Below, piece after piece: positions 7,439-15,990 of a stretch of DNA of 64,000 nucleotides. How positions within the stretch are numbered: the first letter of the stretch is position 1; the number at the start of each line of letters is the position of its first letter. The stretch covers positions 34,372 to 98,371 of the forward strand of contig NZ_JARXXA010000016.1 in assembly GCF_029892785.1 (NCBI RefSeq). The letters are read 5' to 3'. The notes beneath the pieces are model-generated. The model ran no database searches. It was not told the DNA's origin and worked only from the letters and a program-made list of their open reading frames with translations. The stretch comes from Parabacteroides sp. PH5-46 (lineage in GTDB: Bacteria > Bacteroidota > Bacteroidia > Bacteroidales > Tannerellaceae). The position numbers and the translations under genes are program-made.

Positions 7439-9529
7439 TTATTTCAGCCACTTATCAAGCCAGTTGAAGAAGACGCGTTGGAATAAGACACCGTTTTGAG
7501 GTTGTAATACCCAGTGATTTTCATCAGGAAAGACCAGCATTTCGGTTGGAATTCCGCGTAGCTTGGCTGCATTAAAGGCACTCATACCTTGCGAGGCAAG
7601 GATACGGTAATCCAATTCTCCATGTGTAACTAAAATAGGTGTATCCCATTTATCTACAAATAAATGAGGTGAGTTGGCGAATGTTTTTTGAGCAATCGCA
7701 TTACTCTTATCCCAGTAAGCGCCACCCATATCCCAGTTGGCAAACCACAATTCTTCGGTTTCCAGATATTGCTGTTCCAGATTGAAAATACCGGCATGTG
7801 CAATAAAGGCTTTAAAGCGTTTCTGATGATGTCCGGCAAGCCAGTATACAGAGAAACCTCCATAGCTAGCTCCTACTGCTCCCAAGCGTTCTTCATCCAC
7901 ATATGGCTCTTTCGCCATTTCGTCAATCGCAGCAAAATAATCTTTCATATTCTGGCCACCATAATCACCACTGATCTGTTCCAGCCATTCTTGCCCAAAA
8001 CCGGGTAATCCTCTGCGGTTCGGAGCAACAATGATATAGCCGTTTGCTGCCATAATCTGAAGATTCCAGCGATAGCTCCAGAACTGACTAACCGTATTCT
8101 GAGGGCCTCCCTGGCAATACAGCAAGGTGGGGTATTTCTTTGTCGGATCAAAATTCGGCGGATATACAATCCAGGTAAGCATCTGCTTTCCATCGGAGGT
8201 TTTTATCCAGCGGGGCTCCGATTTCCCGACAGCCAACTGATCCAGTGTAGCTTTATTCTCAAAACTGATTTCTGTAGCTTCACCAGACTGTGCATTAATT
8301 GCATATATCTCAGCCGGACGTTCCATCGAATGGCGTGTCGCAATCATATTACCAGCTACGGCATCCATGCTTGTATAGTCATATTGTCCGGTAGTAATCT
8401 GGCGAATCTGCTTATCCAAACCTATTTGCCAGATATGGGTAAGTGCCTCTTTACAAGCAATAAAGTAAAGCGACTTACTATCGGGCAGCCATTGAAAATC
8501 GTCTACATTGTAATCGAAGGCAGATGTAAGATACTGCTTTTCTCCCGAAGAGAGGTTGACTATAAACAAACGCTTTTTATCAGACTCATACCCATCTCTT
8601 TCCTGACTAATCCAGGCAATAGACGAACCATCCGGCGAAAAAGAAGGATGTGTATCATAGCCCATCATACCCTCAGTCAGGTTGCGGGTTTCCTTTGTAG
8701 CAATATTATATATGTATATGTCTGAGTTTGTAGACAATGAATACTCCAATCCGGTTTTCTTACGGCTGGCATAAGCTATCAGGTTTCCGTCCGGACTCCA
8801 GGCCAGATCTTCTATTCCATTATGAGGTTTCATCGGGCACTCATAAGGCTCACCTTGCATAATATCAAGGGCTTCACCCATCATTTTCCCATCAAAAGAA
8901 GCTACAAACGGATGCGGTATAGTTTCCACCCATTCATCCCAGTGTTTATACATCAAATCATCCACAACGCGGCCAGTAGCCTGGGGCAAATCGGGATACA
9001 TATCAACAACTCTTTTCCCGTATTTAATATCACTTACGAAAAGAATTTTTGTTTCATCCGGAGAGAGAATAAAGCCATTTATTCCACCCTCATAATTACT
9101 TACCCGGCGACGGTTTGTGCCGTCTGCATTCATAATCCAAACCTGCGAATTTCCGCTTTCAGACGATAAAAAAGCAATTTCATTTCCGTTCTTTAACCAA
9201 ACAGCATTTTGTTCACTTTTTGGCGTTTCTGTAATTTGTTTTTTAGCAGTCCCGTCATAATTCATAACGAATAATTCACGGTTCCCTCTGTTCTGTTCAA
9301 TACTGAAAAAGCTCACCCCGTAGAGCACTTTGCTTCCATCGGGAGAGAGTTTGGCGTCACTTACGCGTGCTAAGCTATACAGCACTTCCGGGGTCATCAG
9401 ACCGTTGGATACTTTTATCTCCGTACGCCCGATAAGAGGAGATGTGTTTTCTGTCTTTTTAACTTCGTGCGTACACGCACCCAGCAAAACGGATGCCGAA
9501 ATAACCATAAAAAAGAAAGTTTTATTCAT
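7439..9529 (-). CDS. S9 family prolyl-oligopeptidase-type peptidase, lipoprotein
   Basis: A 696-residue protein. The signal peptide ends in a lipobox (LLGAC, Cys at about 19), so it is probably anchored in the outer or inner membrane. Residues of about 45-430 form a WD40/PD40-like propeller with repeated SPDG motifs (LSPDGSKV, FSPDGSSI). The C-terminal alpha/beta hydrolase has GASYGGFS (Ser of about 555), an Asp in THGELD (about 640) and a His in DENHW (about 672). Known activity: removal of di- or oligopeptides from peptide N-termini, DPP-like. It faces fbaB at its 3' end and the SPOR lipoprotein gene divergently at its 5' end. Confidence 0.93.
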   Translation of the reverse strand: MNKTFFFMVISASVLLGACTHEVKKTENTSPLIGRTEIKVSNGLMTPEVLYSLARVSDAKLSPDGSKVLYGVSFFSIEQNRGNRELFVMNYDGTAKKQITETPKSEQNAVWLKNGNEIAFLSSESGNSQVWIMNADGTNRRRVSNYEGGINGFILSPDETKILFVSDIKYGKRVVDMYPDLPQATGRVVDDLMYKHWDEWVETIPHPFVASFDGKMMGEALDIMQGEPYECPMKPHNGIEDLAWSPDGNLIAYASRKKTGLEYSLSTNSDIYIYNIATKETRNLTEGMMGYDTHPSFSPDGSSIAWISQERDGYESDKKRLFIVNLSSGEKQYLTSAFDYNVDDFQWLPDSKSLYFIACKEALTHIWQIGLDKQIRQITTGQYDYTSMDAVAGNMIATRHSMERPAEIYAINAQSGEATEISFENKATLDQLAVGKSEPRWIKTSDGKQMLTWIVYPPNFDPTKKYPTLLYCQGGPQNTVSQFWSYRWNLQIMAANGYIIVAPNRRGLPGFGQEWLEQISGDYGGQNMKDYFAAIDEMAKEPYVDEERLGAVGASYGGFSVYWLAGHHQKRFKAFIAHAGIFNLEQQYLETEELWFANWDMGGAYWDKSNAIAQKTFANSPHLFVDKWDTPILVTHGELDYRILASQGMSAFNAAKLRGIPTEMLVFPDENHWVLQPQNGVLFQRVFFNWLDKWLK

Positions 9530-9580
9530 TTACTTTATAATATATTTTCAACTAAGTGCGAAAATAGTAAATAATATTTA

Positions 9581-9588
9581 TATCTTTG
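9581..9588 (+). promoter_or_regulatory. -7 box (TATCTTTG) for SPOR lipoprotein gene
   Basis: TATCTTTG lies 27 bp before the ATG at 9616. On the minus strand TATTTTCG (9559-9566) is a weaker candidate for the divergent S9 peptidase gene. Confidence 0.6.
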
Positions 9589-9615
9589 CGATTATAATTT
9601 AAGAACTGGATAATT

Positions 9616-10143
9616 ATGAATAAGATTTGGTTATTTGGAGCTGCTATATGCATGTTACTTGCTTACAGCTCGTGTAAACCTAAACAAAGTGCTTATAAAG
9701 CCGCTTATGAACAAGCAAGAGAAAGAGAATCAGGCCTACCTGTTGATGAATTTGAAGATGATGAATTTGCAGACGATTATGATGAATTTGAGGATGAATT
9801 CGAAGTCGTTTCCAAACCACTTACTGATGAGTTTGAAGAAGACTTGAATGTATCTACACGTCAGGAACGTATCAACCCATATATGGGAGAAAACAGTGCA
9901 AATCTAAGACGTTATAGCGTAGTAATAGGCAGTTTCAGAAACAACACAAATGCATACTCGTTGAGAGACCGCATGCAGAGTGATGGTTATAATGCCATGG
10001 TTGCCCAAAACGAGCTTGGTATGCTACGTGTTATTGTTTCCAGTTTCGATAGCAAAAGAGACGCTCTGTACAGCAGAGACGCCTTCAGATCTAAATATTA
10101 TCCGAACTTCCAGGATGCCTGGATTTTGGAACGTTATTATTGA
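9616..10143 (+). CDS. SPOR domain lipoprotein with acidic linker
   Basis: A 175-residue protein. The signal peptide has the lipobox-like YSSC (Cys at about 20). A strongly acidic linker (residues 43-75, repeated Asp/Glu-Phe-Glu) precedes a C-terminal SPOR domain starting at RRYSVVIGSFRNNTNAYSL and ending DAWILERYY. SPOR domains bind denuded peptidoglycan strands, often at division sites, so an envelope or cell-division role is likely. It appears to be a single-gene unit followed by a hairpin at 10179-10208. Confidence 0.88.
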   Translation: MNKIWLFGAAICMLLAYSSCKPKQSAYKAAYEQARERESGLPVDEFEDDEFADDYDEFEDEFEVVSKPLTDEFEEDLNVSTRQERINPYMGENSANLRRYSVVIGSFRNNTNAYSLRDRMQSDGYNAMVAQNELGMLRVIVSSFDSKRDALYSRDAFRSKYYPNFQDAWILERYY

Positions 10144-10178
10144 TCTGTTTTTATAGTATTTTATTCTTTTATTATATG

Positions 10179-10208
10179 AAAGGGGATATCCTATAAGTTA
10201 TCCCCTTT
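10179..10208 (+). terminator. Hairpin terminator after SPOR lipoprotein gene
   Basis: AAAGGGGATA (10179-10188) pairs perfectly with TATCCCCTTT (10199-10208) across a 10-nt loop, 35 bp after the stop codon. Only a short T-rich run follows (TATATTTTT), so efficiency is uncertain. Confidence 0.65.
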
Positions 10209-10234
10209 CTGATATATTTTTACCCTACAATCAC

Positions 10235-10702
10235 ATGAAAATCATTGATCAGAAACTCCTGAACCAAACGACTGAAAAAGCCAAAGAATCCCCCCGTCTG
10301 CGAATGAACTATAACCTTCATGATTCATTGGAAGATTCTCTTAACCGTCTGATCAATGCAATGGAACCCGGCACATACCTGCGTCCGCACCGGCACCTGA
10401 ATCCCAACAAAGACGAATCATTTCTGATATTACGGGGAAAAGCTGCCATTTTCATTTTTGACGAACAAGGCCATATCACCAAAAAACAAATCCTTGATCC
10501 TCTGAACGGAGTATATGGAGCCGACATAAAAGCCGGAGTCTGGCACTCCCTCCTAGTATTGGAAACTGGAACCGTCATCTACGAAGCCAAAGAAGGTCCA
10601 TTCGCCCCCCTATCCCCCGAAAATTTCGCCCCCTGGAGTCCTGAACCAGAAAACACCCAAGAAGTCGAAGAATACCTGGCATCCCTAGCCCGCTCCTTGT
10701 AG
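10235..10702 (+). CDS. wbuC: WbuC family cupin-fold metalloprotein
   Basis: A 155-residue single-domain cupin. The metal-binding motif is visible as LRPHRHLNPNKDESFLILRG (two His, then Glu) with a later His in VWHSLLVL. WbuC genes usually sit beside O-antigen or capsule loci and their biochemical function is unsettled. Here no polysaccharide polymerisation genes are nearby, so it is an isolated copy. The C-terminus is Pro/Glu-rich (APLSPENFAPWSPEPENT). Confidence 0.85.
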   Translation: MKIIDQKLLNQTTEKAKESPRLRMNYNLHDSLEDSLNRLINAMEPGTYLRPHRHLNPNKDESFLILRGKAAIFIFDEQGHITKKQILDPLNGVYGADIKAGVWHSLLVLETGTVIYEAKEGPFAPLSPENFAPWSPEPENTQEVEEYLASLARSL

Positions 10703-10757
10703 TAGTAAGCGATAAGCCATCCCATAGAGTTGTCAGCAACAACCCTTTACCCTTCAG

Positions 10758-10788
10758 TTTGCTTTCAGCTATAAATATGCTATCTTTA
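10758..10788 (+). promoter_or_regulatory. Complete Bacteroidota promoter: TTTG - 19 bp - TATCTTTA
   Basis: TTTG at 10758-10761 is followed exactly 19 bp later by TATCTTTA at 10781-10788. This is the best -33/-7 pair seen in the window. The ATG at 10797 is only 8 bp past the -7 box, so the symporter mRNA would be leaderless or nearly so if this start is right. Confidence 0.7.
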
Positions 10789-10796
10789 CAGCAAAA

Positions 10797-12062
10797 ATGA
10801 TAAAAAGAAAGCTTTCAGCCATACCTTTGTATTTGCAGATTTTGCTGGGGATGATCGTTGGGATTATCATCGGACTGATAGCTTTATTCATTAATGGTGA
10901 GCGATTTATACAGGATTGGATTCGTCCTTGGGGGCAGCTATTTATTCGTTTGTTGCAACTTATTGCTATACCGCTGGTGTTCATTTCCTTGGTGAATGGA
11001 GTTAGTGGATTGAAGGATATCAGTAAGTTCTCCAAAATGGGTGGAAAAACGATCTTAATATACATCTTTACTACGGCATTTGCCGTACTACTGGGGCTTG
11101 GATTGGGATTGGCTGTTAAGCCGGGAGAACTGGTAGATCAATCACAAATAGTTCATATACAAGAAGACTATTACTCCATTGCCGAGCAGAAAAAACAGGA
11201 AGCTGCCGAAACACAAAAACAAGGCCCATTGGCCTTTCTGAACGATATTGTACCGAATAATATAGTAGGTGCTGCTGCTGATAATTCAAAGATGCTGCAA
11301 GTAATCTTCTTCGCTATTTTCTTTGGTATAGCCTCCCTTACGATTCCTCCAGAAAAGGTGAAACCTGTTTTGTCTTTGTTTAATGGACTGAACGAGATTA
11401 TCCTCCGCATGATTGACTACATCATCCGTTTCGCCCCTTTGGGAGTGGCTGCTTTAATGGCCGGATTGATTATTGATTTTAAAGGAGATGCTTCTGTTTT
11501 CGGGGCATTGGCAGTATACGCGTTAACCGTAGTTGTGGCATTATTCTCTCTTATTTTTTTCTTCTATCCGGCTCTTATTCACATTTTTACTCAAACAAGG
11601 GTAAAGAAATTCTTAAAGGCCATGTACCCGGTACAGCTTTTTGCATTTACTACCAGTAGCAGCGCTGCTACACTACCCGTTACGATGGAAACGGTTGAGA
11701 AAGAGCTGGGTGTAGCCAAAGATACAGCCTCTTTTGTTTTGCCCGTTGGAACGACCATTAATATGGATGGTACCAGTTGCTACCAGGCTATTGCCGTTCT
11801 CTTTATCGCACAGGTGTTAGGCATAGAACTAGGTCTGATACAACTGCTTACGATCCTCCTTATGACGATCCTCTCCTCCATTGGCACACCGGCCATTCCG
11901 GGCGGAAGCTACGTTATACTTACGATGGTACTTACCTCTGTGGGCATCCCTGCCGAAGGCCTGGCGCTTATCTTGGGGATAGACCGTCCATTAGACATGC
12001 TCCGCACAGCTGTTAATGTAACAGGCGATGCAACTGTTGCCATAATTATTGACAAAAAATAA
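10797..12062 (+). CDS. Dicarboxylate/amino acid:cation symporter (DAACS, GltP/DctA type)
   Basis: A 421-residue inner membrane transporter. Family landmarks are the serine-rich re-entrant loop FTTSSSAATLPVTME, the TM7 motif NMDGTSCYQA and the second re-entrant loop GTPAIPGGSYV, then NVTGDATVA in TM8. These form the substrate and sodium/proton sites of glutamate transporter homologues. Substrates in the family are glutamate, aspartate or C4-dicarboxylates; which one cannot be told here. It is preceded by a strong promoter match and followed 64 bp later by the NlpE-like lipoprotein gene. Confidence 0.93.
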   Translation: MIKRKLSAIPLYLQILLGMIVGIIIGLIALFINGERFIQDWIRPWGQLFIRLLQLIAIPLVFISLVNGVSGLKDISKFSKMGGKTILIYIFTTAFAVLLGLGLGLAVKPGELVDQSQIVHIQEDYYSIAEQKKQEAAETQKQGPLAFLNDIVPNNIVGAAADNSKMLQVIFFAIFFGIASLTIPPEKVKPVLSLFNGLNEIILRMIDYIIRFAPLGVAALMAGLIIDFKGDASVFGALAVYALTVVVALFSLIFFFYPALIHIFTQTRVKKFLKAMYPVQLFAFTTSSSAATLPVTMETVEKELGVAKDTASFVLPVGTTINMDGTSCYQAIAVLFIAQVLGIELGLIQLLTILLMTILSSIGTPAIPGGSYVILTMVLTSVGIPAEGLALILGIDRPLDMLRTAVNVTGDATVAIIIDKK

Positions 12063-12089
12063 AACCTTTTTCATACGTGAAGTGTTTTT

Positions 12090-12115
12090 TATAGAAATTG
12101 TCAAATATTTCTATA
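12090..12115. other. Intergenic hairpin before the NlpE-like gene
   Basis: TATAGAAAT (12090-12098) pairs with ATTTCTATA (12107-12115) around an 8-nt loop in the short gap after the symporter gene. Preceded by a T run rather than followed by one. It could be an attenuating or mRNA-end structure; function not shown. Confidence 0.4.
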
Positions 12116-12126
12116 AACAATAAATT

Positions 12127-12552
12127 ATGAAAAAGTTTTATTTAATGATGAGTATGGTGTTGTTACTAGCCGCTTGCAACACTAAGAAAGAAGAAAACAA
12201 AGCGCAAGAGGTAGCCAATCAGCCTACTATCGAAGGTACTTATTCCGGCGTGCTTCCAAGTGGCATATATGAAGGTAAGCTGCCCACTGCATCCGGTGAA
12301 GGCATGAACGTAACAGTAACACTGACAGGTGATACGTATAAGCAAACCATTGTTTATACCGGCAAGTCTACCGAGCCTTTTGTCAAAGAAGGTACGTTTA
12401 CATGGAACAAAGAAAAGTCCATCATTACTCTGGAAGGTATGGATGCTCCCAACCAATATTTTGTAAGCGACAATACCCTTACCCATCTGGATATGGAAGG
12501 CAACAAAATCACCGGAGAACTGGCTGACATGTACATACTAAAGAAAAAATAA
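12127..12552 (+). CDS. NlpE-like lipoprotein lacking the usual CxxC
   Basis: A 141-residue lipoprotein (lipobox LLAAC, Cys at about 18). The mature part resembles the N-terminal domain of NlpE: GTYSGVLPSG, then GMNVTVTLTGDTYKQTIVY, GTFTWNKEKSIITLEG and a C-terminal DMYILKKK. In NlpE the segment after GxLP normally carries a CxxC pair; here it reads SGIYEG and TASGEG, so no copper-binding or disulfide pair is present. The role is therefore likely structural or adhesion sensing rather than copper tolerance (inference). A strong terminator follows. Confidence 0.75.
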   Translation: MKKFYLMMSMVLLLAACNTKKEENKAQEVANQPTIEGTYSGVLPSGIYEGKLPTASGEGMNVTVTLTGDTYKQTIVYTGKSTEPFVKEGTFTWNKEKSIITLEGMDAPNQYFVSDNTLTHLDMEGNKITGELADMYILKKK

Positions 12553-12573
12553 GTCTAAATCTGATTGTCGAAT

Positions 12574-12604
12574 AAAAAGTCCTGTGTTTGCAGGACTTTT
12601 TTTA
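12574..12604 (+). terminator. Rho-independent terminator after NlpE-like gene
   Basis: A perfect stem AAAAAGTCCTG / CAGGACTTTTT surrounds a short loop, with a T run continuing on the plus strand. It lies about 22 bp after the stop codon. Confidence 0.9.
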
Positions 12605-12617
12605 TTTGCGTTTTTCG

Positions 12618-12625
12618 TACCTTCG
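12618..12625 (+). promoter_or_regulatory. Variant -7 box (TACCTTCG) abutting the exonuclease start
   Basis: TACCTTCG differs from TAnnTTTG at one base. It ends 4 bp before the ATG at 12630, which would give a leaderless message. An upstream in-frame start at 12588 lies inside the terminator stem and is rejected. Confidence 0.4.
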
Positions 12626-12629
12626 GGGC

Positions 12630-13175
12630 ATGAAGAAAACGTCGAACTTCCGGGATATAAGCGATAGCTTTGCTACTATCGACTTTGAGACTGCGAATCA
12701 GGAGCTAAGCAGCATTTGCAGTGTAGGAGTTGTTGTTGTACGTGACGGGATTGTTGCCGACACGTTTTACAGCCTGATTCATCCCGAGCCGGACTACTAT
12801 CTACACTGGAACTCACAGGTACACGGACTTACGGCAGAAGACACCCTCCATTCACCGGTATTTCCAAAGGTATGGAAGGAGATAGAAGAAATTATCGAAG
12901 GCCTCCCGCTGATTGCACATAACAAAGCTTTTGACGAGAATTGTCTGAAGGCTGTATTCAAAACCTATTGCATGGATTATCCGGATTATGACTTCCATTG
13001 CACCTTACAGGCCAGCAGGAGACTATTCAAAAACCTGCCCAATCACAAACTACATACCGTAGCCGAATACTGCGGTTTCAACCTGGAGAATCACCACCAC
13101 GCCCTGGCCGATGCAGAAGCATGCGCCGCCATCGCCCTGGAAGTACTACTCCATAAAGACAAAATAAACGGCTAA
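12630..13175 (+). CDS. 3'-5' exonuclease, DnaQ-like DEDDh family
   Basis: A 181-residue single-domain exonuclease. DEDDh residues are visible: FATIDFETAN (Asp and Glu, about residues 18-20), IAHNKAFDENCL (Asp) and HHALADAEACA (His and Asp). This is the pol III epsilon/exonuclease X fold, which removes nucleotides from 3' ends of DNA using two metal ions. It lacks the C-terminal polymerase-binding region of true DnaQ, so it is probably a stand-alone repair or nucleotide-turnover nuclease. Its last 30 bp overlap the 3' end of the convergent DUF486 gene. Confidence 0.9.
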   Translation: MKKTSNFRDISDSFATIDFETANQELSSICSVGVVVVRDGIVADTFYSLIHPEPDYYLHWNSQVHGLTAEDTLHSPVFPKVWKEIEEIIEGLPLIAHNKAFDENCLKAVFKTYCMDYPDYDFHCTLQASRRLFKNLPNHKLHTVAEYCGFNLENHHHALADAEACAAIALEVLLHKDKING

Positions 13176-13514
13176 TATCAGACAGATAAAGGCTGCTACA
13201 TGGTTCCAGTGCAGGACTTCTCCCTTGAACAGTAAAGTAGAGAAAATAGTAAACACTGTAAGGGTAATAACCTCCTGAATAACCTTCAGCTGCATCAAAG
13301 TAAACGGGCCTCCATTCCCCACATACCCAATCCTATTAGCCGGAACCTGAGCACAATACTCCAAAAAAGCAATTGCCCAGCTAAAGACAATAACCCCCAT
13401 TAAAGGCCAATGCGTGATCACTTTTGTTTCCTGTAACTTTAAATGCCCATACCAGGCAATAGTCATAAATATATTGGAAACAATCAATAACAATACAGAA
13501 TATACTCCCTGCAT
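13146..13514 (-). CDS. DMT-like DUF486 membrane protein
   Basis: A 122-residue protein with four hydrophobic helices, starting MQGVYSVLLLIVSNIFMTIA and with the family motifs KLQETK and EYCAQVPANRIGY. Length and motifs fit DUF486, a small branch related to the drug/metabolite transporter superfamily; substrate unknown. It starts 1 bp after the end of ttcA on the same strand, so it is likely co-transcribed with it, and its 3' end overlaps the convergent exonuclease gene by 30 bp. Confidence 0.85.
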   Translation of the reverse strand: MQGVYSVLLLIVSNIFMTIAWYGHLKLQETKVITHWPLMGVIVFSWAIAFLEYCAQVPANRIGYVGNGGPFTLMQLKVIQEVITLTVFTIFSTLLFKGEVLHWNHVAAFICLILAVYFVFME

Positions 13515-13515
13515 A

Positions 13516-14271
13516 CTATTTTTTAGGTTTTATTTTTTGCGGTAAATATTGTTCCTGAATATTCGTCATGCTTCCCCAGAGGCTATAGCGGGCTTCGGGG
13601 TTTATGTCTTCCAACTGCTGCAAAATACGTTTCATATCCGAACGGTTTGAACCGGATTCATAAGGACAGTTCTTCACCTGTTTTTTGTATTCTTGCCAGG
13701 CGGCCAGCCAGATCAGTTCTTTCTCCGGTACGAGACAAAGCGGACGAATTATTTCCATCTCAAACTTATCCATTTTCAGCTTGGGAGGCATCGTAGAAAA
13801 GGCTCCCTGGTGGGTAAGATTCATCAAAAGAGTCTCCAATATATCATCCTGATGATGACCCAGTGCTATTTTGTTGCAGGAGTTTGCCTTAGCTATTTCA
13901 AACAAGGCTTTCCGGCGGGTCCAGGAGCAGAGGAAGCAGGGCGACTTCCGGGTATCCGTTGAGGCATCAAAGCTGGTTTCGTGCAACACAAAGGGGATAT
14001 CATACCGGGCAGCAAAATCCCTCAAATAGGCTTGATCCGAATGGTACGGAATATTCGTCATAACGATATGAGCTGCTACCAGCTCAAAGCGTGGCTGGAA
14101 TATACGGGAACGATCCCCCAGCAAATCCAGCAGAGCCAGCGAGTCTTTCCCTCCGGACAGACCAATCAGTATACGATCCCCGTCCTTGATCAGTCCATAG
14201 TCCAGGATTGCCTTTCGAACCTTATCCTTTATTTTACGATACCGTTTTTCGTCTTCAGAAACTGCTGCCAT
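13516..14271 (-). CDS. ttcA: TtcA-like tRNA 2-thiocytidine synthetase
   Basis: A 251-residue PP-loop ATPase. The adenylation loop is LIGLSGGKDSLALLDLL (about residues 37-53). The CxxC of SPCFLCSWTRRKALFE plus a later Cys in VKNCPYESGS fit the three cysteines that hold the Fe-S cluster in TtcA. IALGHHQDDILETLLMN is the second family motif. Known reaction: thiolation of cytidine 32 in certain tRNAs. Bacteroidota TtcA-like proteins are shorter than E. coli TtcA, so a related thiolase role cannot be excluded. The start is supported by a -7 box at 14290-14297. Confidence 0.88.
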   Translation of the reverse strand: MAAVSEDEKRYRKIKDKVRKAILDYGLIKDGDRILIGLSGGKDSLALLDLLGDRSRIFQPRFELVAAHIVMTNIPYHSDQAYLRDFAARYDIPFVLHETSFDASTDTRKSPCFLCSWTRRKALFEIAKANSCNKIALGHHQDDILETLLMNLTHQGAFSTMPPKLKMDKFEMEIIRPLCLVPEKELIWLAAWQEYKKQVKNCPYESGSNRSDMKRILQQLEDINPEARYSLWGSMTNIQEQYLPQKIKPKK

Positions 14272-14289
14272 ACCTTATTATTTCGGGTG

Positions 14290-14297
14290 CAAAAGTA
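14290..14297 (-). promoter_or_regulatory. -7 box (TACTTTTG on minus strand) for ttcA
   Basis: Plus-strand CAAAAGTA lies 18 bp upstream of the ttcA ATG on the minus strand. Confidence 0.6.
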
Positions 14298-14346
14298 GGC
14301 AAATGTGTTCAAAAAAAACATATACGAAATATTATTTTCATTCATC

Positions 14347-14430
14347 GTCCCACAATTGTTGAACACGTGTTCTACAGTTGTTGAACTCATGTTCTACATA
14401 TGTTGAACATATGTTCTACAATTGTGGGAC
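14347..14430. repeat. 22-bp-period palindrome array R3 (3 full units plus half units)
   Basis: TGTTGAAC-type left halves start at 14357, 14379 and 14401, and TGTTCTACA-type right halves recur at the same 22-bp step. The array is closed by a perfect 13-bp inverted repeat, GTCCCACAATTGT (14347-14359) and ACAATTGTGGGAC (14418-14430). It lies in the divergent gap between ttcA and the TPR gene, between their two -7 boxes, so it cannot be a terminator of either gene. The sequence is unrelated to arrays R1/R2 although the period is identical. Confidence 0.9.
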
Positions 14431-14497
14431 TTAATAGCCGAAAACCGCTTTATGCAATTTTTAGAAGGCGAATGATACAGATAACCATAAATATTAT

Positions 14498-14505
14498 TAC
14501 CTTTG
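14498..14505 (+). promoter_or_regulatory. -7 box (TACCTTTG) for TPR/nfeD/floA operon
   Basis: TACCTTTG matches TAnnTTTG and ends 27 bp before the chosen ATG at 14533. An upstream in-frame TTG at 14503 is part of this box and is rejected as a start. Confidence 0.6.
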
Positions 14506-14532
14506 AAACAGCATACTTATTTAACAGGAAAA

Positions 14533-15969
14533 ATGATACAGTTGGTTAAAAGACTTGTTTATTTCATAATAATTATTCTAAGCTACAACAGTTTATACGC
14601 CCAAAGCCTTGACCAGGCAAAGAAACTATACAATGAAGGGCAATACGCTGATGCCAAGCCGGCTTTCGAGCGTTTGGTAAAGCAAGCTCCCAATAATGCT
14701 TCCTATAATCTTTGGTATGGGGTCTGTTGTTACAAAACAGGCGACCTGGAAGAGGCGGAAAAGTATCTGTCTGTTGCCGTAAAAAGACGGGTACAGGAAG
14801 CCCATCTACATCTGGGAGAGATGTATATGGAGTTATACCGTTTTGAAGAAGCAGCCGAAATGTTTGAAGAATATGCGGATCAACTGGCCAAGAAAAAACA
14901 GGATGTAGAGCCCTATAAGGCTCAGATGGAACTGGCACAAAAAGCCCAGCGCATGGTAGAAAAAGTAGAGAATATACAAATCATTGATAGTATGGTGGTT
15001 GACAAAAACAGCTTCCTTTCCTCTTATACCTTGAGTGAAGAAGGAGGCAGCCTGTCGTATTACAAGGATTTCTTTAATACAGAAGACCTTAACACCACTG
15101 TATATATGAATGAGAAAGGGGATAAAATATACTATGCCCGCCCTACCGGCGAAAACCGATATTGCCTGTTTACCCAGTCTCGTCTGCTTGATAATTGGGG
15201 GGATGAGAAGCAGCTTCCTATGAACATTAACAGTAAGGAAGACGACAATTACCCCTTCGTACTGTCGGATGGTGTTACCATCTACTATGCCTCCAAAGGA
15301 AACGGTTCTATTGGCGGATATGACTTATTTGTAACCCGTTACAACACCAATTCGGACACCTATCTGACACCGGAACAACTGGGGATGCCTTTCAATTCGT
15401 TTGCCAACGACTATATGTTGGTCATTGACGAGGCAAAAGGTCTGGGTTGGTTTGTGTCCGACAGGTTCCAGCCAGAGGGTAAAGTATGTGTATACCTCTA
15501 CATACCAGATGCTTTACGTAGCCGTATCGAAGGAGAAGACATGGCTCTCAAACGCGCACGCGCTACCATTACCTCTATTAAAGACTCCTGGAAACCAGGC
15601 TCCGACTATACGGAACTGATCCGACTGGCACATACCGATATACCGTCGGGCAAAGAAGAAATAAAGAAAGATTTTGAGTTCATAATCAACAATACAATTG
15701 TCTATTACAAACTGGATGAGATCAAAAGCCCGGAAGCGAAAAGCCATTATCAGAAGGTGATTGAGCTGAACAAGCAGATCAACAGCCTGGATAAAAAGCT
15801 AAACGAACTACGGGTAAGTTACACACAAGGCAATCGTGCCCGGAAAGACCAACTAAGGCCTACAATTCTGCAGGCGGAAGAGCAGTTCTTTGGCTTGTTG
15901 GACCAACCCGGCGAGTGGGAGAAAAAAGCACGTAATGCCGAGATAAACTTCTTGAAACTCAACCGATAA
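14533..15969 (+). CDS. Exported TPR / PD40-propeller protein
   Basis: A 478-residue protein starting at ATG 14533, with a signal peptide MIQLVKRLVYFIIIILSYN and cleavage after LYAQ. Residues of about 25-140 hold tetratricopeptide repeats (AKKLYNEGQYADAKPAFERL, then YNLWYGVCCYKTGDLEEAEK). The middle part has PD40-like strands (YPFVLSDGVTIYYASKGNGS, GGYDLFVTRYN). The C-terminal region is helical and charged, likely coiled coil. It resembles envelope TPR proteins of Bacteroidota, some tied to type IX secretion or OmpA-type anchors, but no OmpA domain is present. It heads an operon with NfeD, FloA and a phosphorylase (gaps 21, 11 and 1 bp). Confidence 0.82.
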   Translation: MIQLVKRLVYFIIIILSYNSLYAQSLDQAKKLYNEGQYADAKPAFERLVKQAPNNASYNLWYGVCCYKTGDLEEAEKYLSVAVKRRVQEAHLHLGEMYMELYRFEEAAEMFEEYADQLAKKKQDVEPYKAQMELAQKAQRMVEKVENIQIIDSMVVDKNSFLSSYTLSEEGGSLSYYKDFFNTEDLNTTVYMNEKGDKIYYARPTGENRYCLFTQSRLLDNWGDEKQLPMNINSKEDDNYPFVLSDGVTIYYASKGNGSIGGYDLFVTRYNTNSDTYLTPEQLGMPFNSFANDYMLVIDEAKGLGWFVSDRFQPEGKVCVYLYIPDALRSRIEGEDMALKRARATITSIKDSWKPGSDYTELIRLAHTDIPSGKEEIKKDFEFIINNTIVYYKLDEIKSPEAKSHYQKVIELNKQINSLDKKLNELRVSYTQGNRARKDQLRPTILQAEEQFFGLLDQPGEWEKKARNAEINFLKLNR

Positions 15970-15990
15970 AAGTAAATTTATTCTACTATT

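Noticed and set aside
14347..14430. CRISPR-like array
   Set aside because: Units are palindromic with about 4-nt spacers and a 22-bp period; CRISPR spacers are about 30 bp and unique, and no cas genes are present.
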